From Protula sp. h YS-2021 (lineage: Eukaryota > Annelida > Polychaeta > Sabellida > Serpulidae), in NCBI GenBank assembly GCA_949752745.1, contig OX457030.1, positions 72,055,686 to 72,119,685 of the forward strand: 64,000 nt of DNA. The letters are read 5' to 3'. A program made the position numbers and the translations under genes. Below, piece after piece: positions 33,215-41,752 of this stretch (positions are counted from its first letter, which is position 1; each line of letters begins with the position of its first letter). Below the pieces are notes generated by a model. It was not told where the DNA came from. It did not search any database and was given only the letters and a program-made list of their open reading frames with translations.

Positions 33215-33774
33215 ATGGAGAATCGTGTACTATTTAGCGGTCACAAGGATGTTCTTTCCAACATGTTTCCAGCACGCCTTGAAAAGTATGGACATACATT
33301 CAACTCGAGTGAAGCGTTGTATCAATATGAGAAAGCCGTGTTTCATCACCGTCCGGATATTGCTTCAGCTATTGTGTCATCCAGAAATGGCTATGAAGCA
33401 AAACGTATCGCCCAAGTGATAAAGCCATATCCTTTATGGCATACAGTGAAGAGAAGCAAATGCAAGAGGTGTTACAAGTCAAATGGAATCAGTGTGCATC
33501 GTTTCGCAACAAGTTAAAAGACTGCAAGGACAAGACTTTAGTGGAAGCCACCTATGATCCTTGGTGGGGAGCTGGTGTGAAACATGTGCCATCTCGTGGA
33601 TATCCTGGTCAGAATATCATGGGAAAGTTGTTAGAACAGTTGAGTGTGACGGGGGGTATAAAAGAGACTGTGCCTCCAACATCATCTTACTTGCCGTCAT
33701 CGCCGCCGCCGCCCAGCCGCTCGCCCAGCCGCTCACCAGTCCTGGTGTGGAGACGTGTTTTTGTGAACCTATGA
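33215..33774 (+). pseudogene. NADAR (YbiA/DUF1768) family gene, frameshifted
   Basis: The N-terminal part (33215 on) has the family signature: F-x-GHKDVLSNMFPA, YGHTFNSSEALYQYEKA, then an AKRIAQ helix. The C-terminal part lies one frame back (open from 33436) and contains MQEVLQVKWNQ, LVEATYDPWWGAGV and YPGQNIMGKLLEQL. The break is near 33455-33460, in AGCAAATG, where loss of one A explains it. NADAR enzymes act on ADP-ribose-linked substrates, and some remove ADP-ribose from guanine in DNA. In a virus-like element this could protect its DNA or manage NAD metabolism (inference). The frame after ~33640 is low-complexity and contains a TATA box, so the true end is uncertain. Confidence 0.82.
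33657..33664 (+). promoter_or_regulatory. TATA box (TATAAAAG) after the NADAR core
   Basis: GGGGGGTATAAAAGAGAC lies at the end of the conserved NADAR region and probably drives the small gene at 33872, leaving a leader of ~180 bases. Confidence 0.5.
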
Positions 33775-33871
33775 ACCCCCCCCCCCCCCCCCGCATGCTG
33801 AACTTGACAAACTTGCGTAAAGAGTGAAGCTCTCAAGACTGATCAGTCTCAAGACTGATCAGTATACAGAC

Positions 33872-34203
33872 ATGGCAGACATGACACTGAGACAATATAT
33901 TGTGCAAAAAGCTTATTGTGAAGAAATGTTATCCGCTGTAAAAAGTTTGCATGGTTAGTATGTCCTGCTTGCCAACATGAAGAGTGTCAAGAACATACTT
34001 GTTATTTTGCATGTGTCTATACATATTGGAATGAAGCTAAATATTATATTCATTTAGATAAAGTGTTAGAGAATGCAAATCAGCGTTGTGAGAAATATGG
34101 TGTAGATACGATTACACTCGATGAACTCAGTCAGTGGCTAGTATTCATTGAAGACCAATGGTCTTCAGTTATTCACACCATTGTATCTATACTTGATTTG
34201 TAA
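33872..34203 (+). pseudogene. Small acidic Polinton protein, family A copy 3, frameshifted
   Basis: ATG 33872 opens a 28-codon frame (MADMTLRQYIVQKAYCEEML) that stops at 33956-33958. An ~85-codon frame without ATG continues one frame back to TAA 34201-34203. The shift falls in GTAAAAAGTTT near 33939-33944. The second part has CPACQHEECQEHTC (possible zinc site), YWNEAKYYIHLD and DTITLDELSQWLVF, aligning in spacing with the genes at 31544 and 32687. A polyadenylation-like AATAAA follows at ~34235. No known family. Confidence 0.55.
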
Positions 34204-34470
34204 ACTTGTGAGTTAAGCGATGTTGGTTGAGTTAAATAAAAAGCTGTTCTGTTGAGAAGGCGGGGTTTTTTTTGGGCCTCATGTCGTGAAAACCGTGTTT
34301 AGCCCACGAGACGGCCTCGTAAAAACTTCACATATCTACTGCCTCTCCCCCCAGTGCAAATAGATAAAAAAACCTAGTGTGTCCCGTAAGCAGCCTCTTT
34401 CACTCGAGACGTCAAGCAAGTGCTGCTGCTGCTGCGCTGCTCGTGTTGTTGCTTTTCATTCGGTGTGACC

Positions 34471-35574
34471 ATGTCGACGTGGAAAGACTACTTGACGAAT
34501 ATATACTTCAAACCTGGACAGCCCGGGGCATTTGCTGGTCCTTACAAACTGTATCACATCTTAAGAAAGCATGATCAACCAGTGACACAGTCGCAAGTGA
34601 AGAAATGGCTACAGGATCAAGACGCATTCAGTTTACTCCAACCTGTCAAATACAGGTTCAAAAGACAACGTGTAATTACACGGGGCATTGATGCCATGTG
34701 GGATGTGGATTTGGCTGATATGGGAAACATAGCTCCCTATAATGATGGCACACGCTTTTTACTCATTGTCATTGATGTGTTTTCCAAATATGTGTGGGTG
34801 CAGCCAATACCTAATAAATCACATACCAGCGTCATACAACCTTTTCAAAAGATTTTTCATGACACACGCCGAAGACCACGCACTCTAAGGTCCGATAAAG
34901 GAACGGAATTTAAAAACAGATGGGTCAAAGCATTTTTGAAGAAGGAGGGCATTCATGCTTATACCACAAAGAATGAAACCAAAGCCAACTTTGCTGAGAG
35001 AGTCATTCGTACTCTAAAGGGGATGATGTATCGGTATTTTCTACATAATCAAACTTACCGTTACGTAGACATCCTTCCTGACTTGGTGTACAATTACAAC
35101 CATAGACCTCATGGCTCCCTTCCGAATAAGTATGCTCCAGCTGAGATTCGTAAAGACAACGAATCGAAAGTGTGGAAGTATATGTATGTCGACAAACTAA
35201 AATTGAAACCGAAGAAGAAGAAGAAGTATAAACTGAACATTGGCGATCATGTTCGCATTTCCCACATTAAATATGTGTTTCAACGGGATTATCACATCAA
35301 ATGGACGCAAGAAGTCTTTATTGTCACACATCGGTGTAAGAAGCAAGGAATCCATTTGTATCGTGTGAAAGACTTTTTAGACGAAGATATTGATGGGCAT
35401 TTCTATGAGGAAGAACTGCAGAAAGTGACCAAAGATATTGAATCTGTCTACAGAATTGAAAAAGTCTTGAAAACACGTAAAAGGCGAGGAGGTGTGAAAG
35501 AATTACTTGTCAAGTGGTTAGGTTGGCCAAGCAAGTTTAACAGTTGGGTGAAAGAAACAGACATTCAAAAATGA
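34471..35574 (+). CDS. INT: Polinton integrase (retroviral-type DDE) with C-terminal chromodomain
   Basis: 367 residues from ATG 34471 (MSTWKDYLTNIYF); upstream in-frame codons are low-complexity. An N-terminal helical region is followed by the rve core. The catalytic acids are D in WDVDLADMG, D in RTLRSDKGTEF and E in NFAERVIRTLKG, with the usual D-D-(35)E order. YNYNHRPHGSLPNKYAPAEI closes the core. Residues ~325-367 (YRIEKVLKTRKRRGG, LLVKWLGWPSKFNSWV) form a chromodomain, as in many Polinton integrases. It cuts and joins element ends to target DNA, producing the 6-bp duplication. Intact, and overlaps the ATPase start as ATGA. Confidence 0.95.
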   Translation: MSTWKDYLTNIYFKPGQPGAFAGPYKLYHILRKHDQPVTQSQVKKWLQDQDAFSLLQPVKYRFKRQRVITRGIDAMWDVDLADMGNIAPYNDGTRFLLIVIDVFSKYVWVQPIPNKSHTSVIQPFQKIFHDTRRRPRTLRSDKGTEFKNRWVKAFLKKEGIHAYTTKNETKANFAERVIRTLKGMMYRYFLHNQTYRYVDILPDLVYNYNHRPHGSLPNKYAPAEIRKDNESKVWKYMYVDKLKLKPKKKKKYKLNIGDHVRISHIKYVFQRDYHIKWTQEVFIVTHRCKKQGIHLYRVKDFLDEDIDGHFYEEELQKVTKDIESVYRIEKVLKTRKRRGGVKELLVKWLGWPSKFNSWVKETDIQK

Positions 35575-36229
35575 AGCATCCCTTTACATGCTTGGTCTCT
35601 GGACCTACAGGCAGTGGCAAAACGTCTCTGGTGAAGGAAATTCTTGAACAAAAGCTGATTCATCCCTCTCCGAAAAGCATTTTATGGCTCTATGCAGCAG
35701 ATCAGCCTTTGTACAAGGGAATGAAAGGTGTGACATTTTACCAAGGCATTCCAGATGACATTGAAGAGCGCTTTAACCCGAAAAAACCAAACCTACTCAT
35801 CATTGATGACTTAATGACCAAATGCCATAGCGATGAGCGTATGACACGTCTTTTTAGTGTTGGTAGCAGTCATCAAATCTAAGTATCATCTTTATTGTGC
35901 ATAATTTATTCCATCATGGGAAAGAGATGCGAAATATTAGTTTGAATAACCATTATATCAATCTGTTTAAAAATCCGAGAGACAGTCAGCAAGTCAGTAC
36001 ATTGGCGCGGCAAATGTATCCTGGAAGATCTCAATTTCTCATAGAAGCCTATCAAGATGCTACCAGCAAACCCCATGGTTTTTTGTTCATTGACTTGAAG
36101 CCGAAGACGAATGATCAACTGCGTATTCGTACAGGCATTTTACCAAAAGATACCCATTATATATATATTGATAAAGCAGTGTACGACCAAGAACCAAGTC
36201 ATTTAACCATTCGCAGTCAAGATGTCTAA
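35571..36229 (+). pseudogene. ATP: FtsK/HerA-type genome-packaging ATPase, frameshifted
   Basis: It starts at ATG 35571 inside the integrase stop. Walker A is GPTGSGKTSL and Walker B is NLLIIDDLM. The frame stops at 35880-35882 just after GSSHQ. The family sequence continues one frame back (open from 35897 and before), with NNHYINLFKNPRDSQQVSTL, ARQMYPG and FLFIDLKPKT, to TAA 36227-36229. A single base missing from the A-run in CATCAAATC near 35873-35876 explains the break. The family packages DNA into capsids. This copy is inactive as written unless the shift is an error. Confidence 0.9.
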
Positions 36230-36515
36230 ACGCATTCGAACGAACCAGCCTTTCCTTCATTTGCTTACACGCAGTGGGCCTAGACAGGAATTAACGAGCT
36301 TGTTTGAAATTTGTTTGAATATATTGCGAGGACATTTACCCTTAAGCTCAAAACGGTATAAGGTATTCAAGCGTGAGCGTCATACCCTACGTACTCTGGC
36401 AAATAAGAAGATATCCCTCCGACGAAAAAAGAAGTTGGTGAATCAGAAAGGAGGATTCATTGGAGTTATTGCTAGATTTGCATTGCCCTTGTTAGCCAAG
36501 CTGCTGTTAAAATGA
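36222..36515 (+). CDS. Small basic Polinton protein with hydrophobic C-terminus (pX-like)
   Basis: 97 residues overlapping the ATPase end by 8 nt. It is strongly basic (KRYKVFKRERHTLRT, SLRRKKKLVNQKGG) and ends in a hydrophobic helix (FIGVIARFALPLLAKLLLK). Size, charge and a glycine pair before the hydrophobic tail resemble adenovirus-like core or membrane-active peptides found near capsid genes in Polintons. The assignment is by composition and position. Confidence 0.6.
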   Translation: MSKRIRTNQPFLHLLTRSGPRQELTSLFEICLNILRGHLPLSSKRYKVFKRERHTLRTLANKKISLRRKKKLVNQKGGFIGVIARFALPLLAKLLLK

Positions 36516-37073
36516 AGCATGCTATGAAAATGGAACATGAATACAAATTGTTATTAGAAAAGAAGGGAAAACATGGTGGCGACATCAAAGCAAAAGTCAA
36601 GACACTTTTACGTGGGAAACGAACGCGTGAAAAGGCCATGGAAATGTCTCAACTCCTTGGCCGCCATCTACGAACAAGTCAGTCCCAACAACAGCGGCAA
36701 AAACCAGCACCACCACCACCACTAGAAAAGCTAGTGTTAAGTCATTTTCAACCGATCTATCATGGAAAAGTAATACAACTTTTAGCAGACCTGAAGAAAC
36801 ATGGTACGAAATGGACAGAGAAGAATGAACTTGAAAACGGGCGATGTCATTACAAATTCTAACATGGTTGATTTGATGAAAGAAGCATTGGTAGTGACAA
36901 GAAGAAAGGAACGCACCATACCACCCCATGGCTGGCATCCGTTTATCCAGGAAGTTGTCGATGCTAATATTCCAAAAACGACGTTTAGTAAAAAGACCAC
37001 TCGTGAAGACATTGCAACAGAAATGAAACAGCGTCAGCAAAGACAGTTTCCTAAAGGATGGGAAAATTTTTAA
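36512..37073 (+). pseudogene. Unidentified Polinton structural-region gene, probably frameshifted
   Basis: Two overlapping frames, 36512-36862 (116 aa) and 36801-37073 (90 aa), read as one protein. The first is basic and helical and ends in a divergent tail after KWTEKNELE. The second becomes sensible from LKTGDVITNSNM onward. A +1 shift near 36830-36840 would join them. Features are a Lys/Arg-rich N-terminus with RGKRTREKAME, a PAPPPPLEKL linker, and a C-terminal part with PPHGWHPFIQEVVDANIP. The start overlaps the previous stop by ATGA. It could instead be two overlapping genes. No family assigned. Confidence 0.5.
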
Positions 37074-37282
37074 CATGGTTGAAAGAGCTATGGTGTTGTT
37101 GTGGTCAGGAAGAGAAACCGACTATTCCTGTGAAGATCCGATGCACAAGTGCGTGTTGTGAAGGAGAAGTCCATCATCATCATGATGATGTAAAAGAGGA
37201 TGAGACTTTGCATACTTGGTCGAATGGCGCGCGCTATCCTGAGGTATATAGGCAACGACGACGACGCACCCATACCATTTGA
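37058..37282 (+). CDS. Small putative lipid-anchored protein (MGKFL...CCCG)
   Basis: 74 residues. The N-terminus MGKFLTWLKELWCCCGQ fits an N-myristoylation signal next to a cysteine cluster suitable for palmitoylation, predicting membrane attachment. A His run (HHHH) and an Arg-rich end follow. It overlaps the previous gene by 16 nt and lies upstream of the minor capsid gene. Function unknown. Confidence 0.45.
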   Translation: MGKFLTWLKELWCCCGQEEKPTIPVKIRCTSACCEGEVHHHHDDVKEDETLHTWSNGARYPEVYRQRRRRTHTI

Positions 37283-37295
37283 GGGGTTCCCCACC

Positions 37296-38034
37296 ATGGA
37301 GTCGACAAGCTTTTACATTACTTTGCCTAGCAATGCGAGTATGAACTATTATCCCAACAACAAGGCTTCGAATTATCAAATTATCAATCTATCTGAATGG
37401 AAGATATGAAGTGGCTTTAGCTGAAATTCAATATCCACATACATGGTCAACCATGAGACATAGAATGGACTATTCTATTCAGTATCGACGAATAGATACA
37501 TTGGGCACTATCGATATTCCTCATGGGTACTACAGAACCATACAAGAACTATGTCAGGCTGCGAATGAAGAAGTGGCTAACTCCGAGGACCTTGAAGAAG
37601 AAGCTATTCGGCTAAAGTATGATAGAATTAGACGACGTGTGTTTCTATTTCTCAATGAGAGCTTTGAAGTGTCCTTCTCCACTGGATTAGCTGAGATTTT
37701 AGGATTTATCCCAGATCACTGGTATACTGAAACATGTAGAGCTGACCATAAAGCCGATGTGAAACAGGAGTTTTATACACTTTATGTGTATTGTAGTATT
37801 TGTGAACCACAAGTTGTTGGGGATTATTATGTGCCTTTGCTACGTTCTGTTGGGATACAAGGCCATGATGGTGAGATTATCATGAAAACGTACAACGAAC
37901 CGCACTATGTCCCTGTAAACACATCCAAATTTGACGTGATAGAGATGAATATAAAGGATGACACAGGCCATACTGTTCCATTTCAAACTGGAAAGGTGAT
38001 CTGTAAACTTCATTTTCGACCAAAAGCATTATGA
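37296..38034 (+). pseudogene. mCP: Minor capsid (penton-like) protein, frameshifted near the N-terminus
   Basis: The N-terminal part from ATG 37296 (MESTSFYITLPSNASMNYYP) is in one frame, which ends at 37409. The rest, recognisable from ~37380 (GRYEVALAEIQYPHTWS), is in the +1 frame to TGA 38034. The long frame is 207 codons from 37411. A one-base change near 37360-37380 explains this. WEVALAEI-type and YPHTW motifs and the position before the major capsid gene identify the single-jelly-roll penton protein of Polintons. The last bases overlap the next ATG (ATGA). Confidence 0.82.
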
Positions 38035-38384
38035 AAGCCTACACACACGATCCGTCTGCATATCGCAACCATTTTCTTCGTCAAGTGGGTGGAGAATTAC
38101 CAGGATTCAAAGGAGCGCGAATACAGTATGGAGATGGAATTGGTTCAATACTGGGATCATTGGCTCGTAGAGCTATTCCACTACTCAAGGCTGGGGCTAA
38201 GATCGTTGCGCCACATCTTAAGAAGGCTGCAAAGAATGTTGCGAAAGATGTTACGGGTCGAGTAGCACAGCGTGTGTTTGGTGGTGATGTGCTTAAAAAG
38301 AGAGTGCCACCGACGAAACGTGCCAGAAGACGAAAAACAGCTAGACGGATAACATCAAAAAAGCATAAAAGAGATATCTTTTGA
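38031..38384 (+). CDS. Basic virion protein, pVI/pX-like
   Basis: 117 residues overlapping the minor capsid stop by 4 nt. RQVGGELPGFKGARIQYGDG includes Gly-Gly sites that suit an adenain-type protease. An amphipathic stretch (GSILGSLARRAIPLLKAGAK) and a very basic tail (TKRARRRKTARRITSKKHKR) follow. By position and composition it is a processed internal capsid protein linking DNA, capsid or membrane. Confidence 0.65.
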   Translation: MKAYTHDPSAYRNHFLRQVGGELPGFKGARIQYGDGIGSILGSLARRAIPLLKAGAKIVAPHLKKAAKNVAKDVTGRVAQRVFGGDVLKKRVPPTKRARRRKTARRITSKKHKRDIF

Positions 38385-38388
38385 CATC

Positions 38389-39762
38389 ATGTCTCTCATT
38401 CACAATCATTCGTGCGAATGCAGTCTTTCTCCATTGGAATGGTTTCACGTACCGCCGACGCAAACTGCTGTAGAGAAAAGTTATAATGTCGACTATCAAC
38501 CACTGACTACCATTAGAGAGGGTGCTCCCATAGAATTCAACATTCCTGCGAGTACAGAAGAATATCTGGATTTAAAGAACAGCAAACTTCATATTGCATG
38601 CCGCATTGTAAAGGCCGATGGAACAGCGTTTGGCCCAGAGGATAAGGTCTCTTGCATCAATGATGTGTTTAATGGGTTATGGTCTAATATTGAATTGTTT
38701 CTGAATGATCGGTTGGTTTCGCATAGTAACAATACCCATGGCTATACCAGCATTATCTCTCATCTCATCCATGATTCGGAAGAAAGTCTCCATTCTGAGC
38801 GCTCTATGCGTCTCATGTACAAGGATACTGCTGGGTCGATGAACAGTTATGAGGTGAAAAGACCTAATCATGAACACTATGTATCCGGGTTTCATGTCAA
38901 TGCCGACGGTGGTGATCTAGCTGAGCAAGGAAACAATGGTTTGCATCATCGTTATTTGCATACGCGCCTCAGCCGTGAGTTTATGCTCGCAGGTGGTTTG
39001 AGGATAGATTTGTTTCAGCAGGATCGCTATCTTCCGAATGGCATCAGTTTGAAGTTGCGTTTCCATAGACAGAAAGATGATTATGTATTGATGGCTGCAG
39101 ATAATACCTATAAGGTAGAAGTGAAAGAGGCATTTTTAACCATTCGCAAAGTGAGGGTGAGTCCAGGGATTCAGTTAGGGCATACAGACGCATTGCTGAA
39201 AAGTCCTGCCAAGCTCATCATCACTAGAAAAGAATGTAAAGTCTTGGCCATTCCGGCAGGATTTCAGTCTTTTGTGAAAGACAACATCTTTTTGGGTCAA
39301 TTGCCAAATCGCATTGTCATTGGTCTGGTTCATAATGAAGCCTTTGGTGGGTCAGTCGTGAGGAATCCATATGATTCCAAACATTTTGATCTGGACTATA
39401 TGCAACTGTACACGGATGGTGAACCAGTCCTATCCAAACCTCTCAAGCTTTACATTCCACAGAACAAATACCTAGATGCTTTTGAAACGCTTTACAAATC
39501 GTTTGACCGATTGAATGGTGAGAAAAGTTCCATTATAAAACGGGAAGATTGGCCTAGAGGGTATTCTTTATTTTCGTTTGACTTAACACCGGATTATGAT
39601 GGGGCTGATCATTTTCCCCTGATCAAGCATGGGAATTTGCGGCTAGAAATGAACTTTGCTAGGGCTTTGCAACCTACCATCAATGTCATCGTCTATGCTG
39701 AATTTGACAACATTATTGAGATCAGTGCCAATCGCAGCATCCAATTCGACTACCAGTCATGA
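38389..39762 (+). CDS. MCP: Major capsid protein (double jelly-roll hexon type)
   Basis: 457 residues, intact. The N-terminal WFHVPPTQTAVEKSYNVDYQ, then EGAPIEFNIPAS and EEYLDLKNSKLHI are hallmark Polinton MCP sequences. Later blocks include NDVFNGLWSNIELFLND, LPNRIVIGLVHNEAFGGS and a C-terminal FARALQPTINVIVYAEFDN. The family forms the trimeric double jelly-roll capsomer shared with adenoviruses and virophages. The protease ATG overlaps its end by 4 nt. Confidence 0.95.
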   Translation: MSLIHNHSCECSLSPLEWFHVPPTQTAVEKSYNVDYQPLTTIREGAPIEFNIPASTEEYLDLKNSKLHIACRIVKADGTAFGPEDKVSCINDVFNGLWSNIELFLNDRLVSHSNNTHGYTSIISHLIHDSEESLHSERSMRLMYKDTAGSMNSYEVKRPNHEHYVSGFHVNADGGDLAEQGNNGLHHRYLHTRLSREFMLAGGLRIDLFQQDRYLPNGISLKLRFHRQKDDYVLMAADNTYKVEVKEAFLTIRKVRVSPGIQLGHTDALLKSPAKLIITRKECKVLAIPAGFQSFVKDNIFLGQLPNRIVIGLVHNEAFGGSVVRNPYDSKHFDLDYMQLYTDGEPVLSKPLKLYIPQNKYLDAFETLYKSFDRLNGEKSSIIKREDWPRGYSLFSFDLTPDYDGADHFPLIKHGNLRLEMNFARALQPTINVIVYAEFDNIIEISANRSIQFDYQS

Positions 39763-40199
39763 ACACGAAGCAGATCGAAGCTATCCTGAGCCATGATGCC
39801 GCGACCAAAGACTTGTTTCAAGGTGTGTTTGCCATGGACCAGTTACCACCGTCTTTACAACGCGGTGCCTATGTCATCAACACCGACGATCATGATGAAC
39901 CAGGAGGGCATTGGGTGGCAGTGTATTATGACAAAGACCCTGTGGAATACTTTGACTCTTATGGACTGTTACCTCTCGATGAGCGTTTAGAAACATTTTT
40001 AAGAAATGACTATATGTATAATTCCATCTCATTACAAACGCCGATATCATCGGCATGTGGTTTTTATTGTGTATATTATATATGGCATAGAGCTCGAGGT
40101 CAGAGTATGTTTGAGATTGTGAATATATTAAAAAGAAAGGATGGGGATTTTATTGTAAAGGATTTTGTCTATAGACATTATAAACCATTGTTTTATTAA
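39759..40199 (+). CDS. PRO: Adenain-like cysteine protease (maturation protease)
   Basis: 146 residues. The catalytic His is in GGHWVAVYY, the acid in VEYFDSYGLLP, the Gln in ISLQTPISS and the Cys in SACGFYCVYYIWHR, in the order of C5/Ulp1-like proteases. The likely role is cleavage of capsid precursors at Gly-Gly type sites. Intact, and last of the rightward capsid cluster. Confidence 0.93.
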   Translation: MNTKQIEAILSHDAATKDLFQGVFAMDQLPPSLQRGAYVINTDDHDEPGGHWVAVYYDKDPVEYFDSYGLLPLDERLETFLRNDYMYNSISLQTPISSACGFYCVYYIWHRARGQSMFEIVNILKRKDGDFIVKDFVYRHYKPLFY

Positions 40200-40329
40200 T
40201 GGTGTAGTTAAGCTGTAGTTAAGTTGAAAATTGTTCAAATGTTGGAAAAAAAACTCTAAGTTTCAAACTGGTCTTGTTTATTGGTATTTTCCAAACTCCC
40301 CCCCCCCCTCTTATCTACCAACTACTTTT
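40200..40329. other. Convergent junction between rightward and leftward gene blocks
   Basis: 130 bases containing a C-run and TTTATTGG, read as AATAAA on the - strand. Transcripts from both sides meet here. Confidence 0.5.
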
Positions 40330-40716
40330 TTACAAGTTCTCTCTCAATACATTGATCAATGCATGCCATTCATTGCAATTTAAATTAATATAGGTATCAT
40401 AGACATTACACCCACGTTTGTAAATGCTATGAAAGCTCACATAACACACATCACCAAACTTTATCACTTTAACAGTTTCATGTTCAGACAGTTTCAGTTC
40501 ATATCCTTCTTCTATGTCCACCAGCCGCATCAGCCGCATAGGCTGTGTCACCTCAATGGATTTGGTACCCCGCTTGAGTTGTATTCCATCCTCTTTGAAT
40601 TCAAGCAGAAGATTCTTCCCAATCCAATGCGTGTAACAGCGCGTTCCATTCCACTGTGCTGAGGGTGATGATGTCGCAGTCTTCTGTAAGCTCGTCATAT
40701 TGGCGAAATTGTACAA
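40330..40716 (-). CDS. PC4-like protein, cluster copy 4
   Basis: 128 residues from 40716, or from the internal Met seven codons later. The sequence shows beta strands (GKNLLLEFKEDGIQLKRG; GYELKLSEHETVKVIKFG) and ends TYINLNCNEWHALINVLREN. This repeats the ...L-x-x-x-x-W-x-x-L... ending of the PC4 domain. The 5' end overlaps the previous ORF by 116 nt, which is unusually long. Predicted single-strand DNA binding, possibly in transcription or replication of the element. Confidence 0.6.
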   Translation of the reverse strand: MYNFANMTSLQKTATSSPSAQWNGTRCYTHWIGKNLLLEFKEDGIQLKRGTKSIEVTQPMRLMRLVDIEEGYELKLSEHETVKVIKFGDVCYVSFHSIYKRGCNVYDTYINLNCNEWHALINVLRENL

Positions 40717-40954
40717 ACACGTCTAGACCGTTCTCAGTCACACACACATCTAATTCATTTGAGACTGCTAGGAAAAAGCCGGGTATTCTCAACTCGTCTA
40801 GGTGATCCTTTAACACGGATTGGTCATCAAGCGATAGGACGAGATACTGTCCAAAATGCCGTAGCACAATGTCATCACATAAGTTTCTCAGATAGGAGAA
40901 CCCATATGTCATGGGTTCATAATCCATCAAATAGTCGTCTTCCATCTCGTCCAT
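40601..40954 (-). CDS. PC4-like protein, cluster copy 3
   Basis: 117 residues starting four bases after the previous stop. It appears to contain two PC4-like halves. The second (ELDVCVTENGLDVFVQFRQY then IITLSTVEWNALLHALD) fits the beta-sheet-plus-helix pattern best. The acidic N-terminus (MDEMEDDYLMDYEP) is unlike its neighbours. Confidence 0.6.
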   Translation of the reverse strand: MDEMEDDYLMDYEPMTYGFSYLRNLCDDIVLRHFGQYLVLSLDDQSVLKDHLDELRIPGFFLAVSNELDVCVTENGLDVFVQFRQYDELTEDCDIITLSTVEWNALLHALDWEESSA

Positions 40955-40958
40955 GTAT

Positions 40959-41327
40959 TTATACTCGGATGATGTCGAACAGTGGATGCTGTATAGCTTC
41001 TAGGAATCGTAAGGCTGCGCGCCAGTTCTTGATATCAAAGTGAATCAAATCTGTATAGGGTGTGTCTGGCACAACTCCCTTATAATCCTCTGGATAATCC
41101 TGTAAAAGATTTCTCCAGAATGTCACACGTATGTTCGTATGTTCAGTCACAAACACTTCCACTTTATTTTCAAGTCTACGTTCAAACCCAGCTTCAAGCG
41201 GTATGTTTTTAAAGTCTTTCCACACTTCAGGTTTAAACCGATGATAACTTATTTGAGAACCCAGTATCACTTCATTCTTCTCATTGACAGTGAGGTAAAC
41301 ACCATCGTTTAACATGAGTGCATTCAT
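40959..41327 (-). CDS. PC4-like protein, cluster copy 2
   Basis: 122 residues with two half-repeats: GVYLTVNEKNEVILGSQISY before EVWKDFKNI, and NKVEVFVTEHTNIRVTFWRN before KNWRAALRFLEA. It overlaps copy 1 by 47 nt in another frame. The divergence from copy 1 suggests an old duplication rather than a recent one. Confidence 0.6.
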   Translation of the reverse strand: MNALMLNDGVYLTVNEKNEVILGSQISYHRFKPEVWKDFKNIPLEAGFERRLENKVEVFVTEHTNIRVTFWRNLLQDYPEDYKGVVPDTPYTDLIHFDIKNWRAALRFLEAIQHPLFDIIRV

Positions 41328-41712
41328 GATTGTTACCTTGGTATGACTTGCCGTCTTGTCTGCGAAGCCTTTTATCCACTTCTTTCACCTGCTTCTTCAG
41401 CATTTTCCATTCAGGTATGGTCAGCAAGATACCCTTTTTCGTCGGACGGTTCCTTCCAGTCCCCTCATCTCTCAGGTATTTCCGAATGTTCACCACACCT
41501 TCATTGCTTTGTTTCATAATCTTGATATACTTTCCATTGCCTAGAGAAAGCATTCCATCCAACGACTGTGGTGTTGGTGTCGCCGTCTCCACTTTTAATT
41601 TCTTGATAGTGGTGGTGGTGGAATTGTTCACGTTCAAGTCTTTCACTGTATCTGCTAGAGTATCCATATCCGTTGGTGCAGATCTCTTCATGTTCACCCT
41701 CAACTCACTCAC
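41281..41712 (-). CDS. PC4-like protein, cluster copy 1 (clearest match)
   Basis: 143 residues from 41712; an alternative start is Met-8. After a Lys/Ser/Thr-rich leader, residues ~55-110 match transcriptional coactivator PC4/p15: LGNGKYIKIMKQSNEGVVNI, RKYLRDEG, then KKGILLTIPEWKMLKKQ. PC4 dimers bind single-stranded DNA and promoter-bound machinery. The TATA box for this cluster lies 33 bases upstream, inside the PolB stop region. Confidence 0.75.
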   Translation of the reverse strand: MSELRVNMKRSAPTDMDTLADTVKDLNVNNSTTTTIKKLKVETATPTPQSLDGMLSLGNGKYIKIMKQSNEGVVNIRKYLRDEGTGRNRPTKKGILLTIPEWKMLKKQVKEVDKRLRRQDGKSYQGNNHECTHVKRWCLPHCQ

Positions 41713-41744
41713 TCTGAAGTTTGGTGAGAGTCATCCCCCCTCCC

Positions 41745-41752
41745 CTTTTATA
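41745..41752 (-). promoter_or_regulatory. TATA box of the PC4-like cluster, overlapping the PolB stop
   Basis: On the - strand TATAAAAGGGGAGG contains the TAA (41750-41748) that ends PolB. It lies 33 bases before the first ATG of the cluster. Confidence 0.75.
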
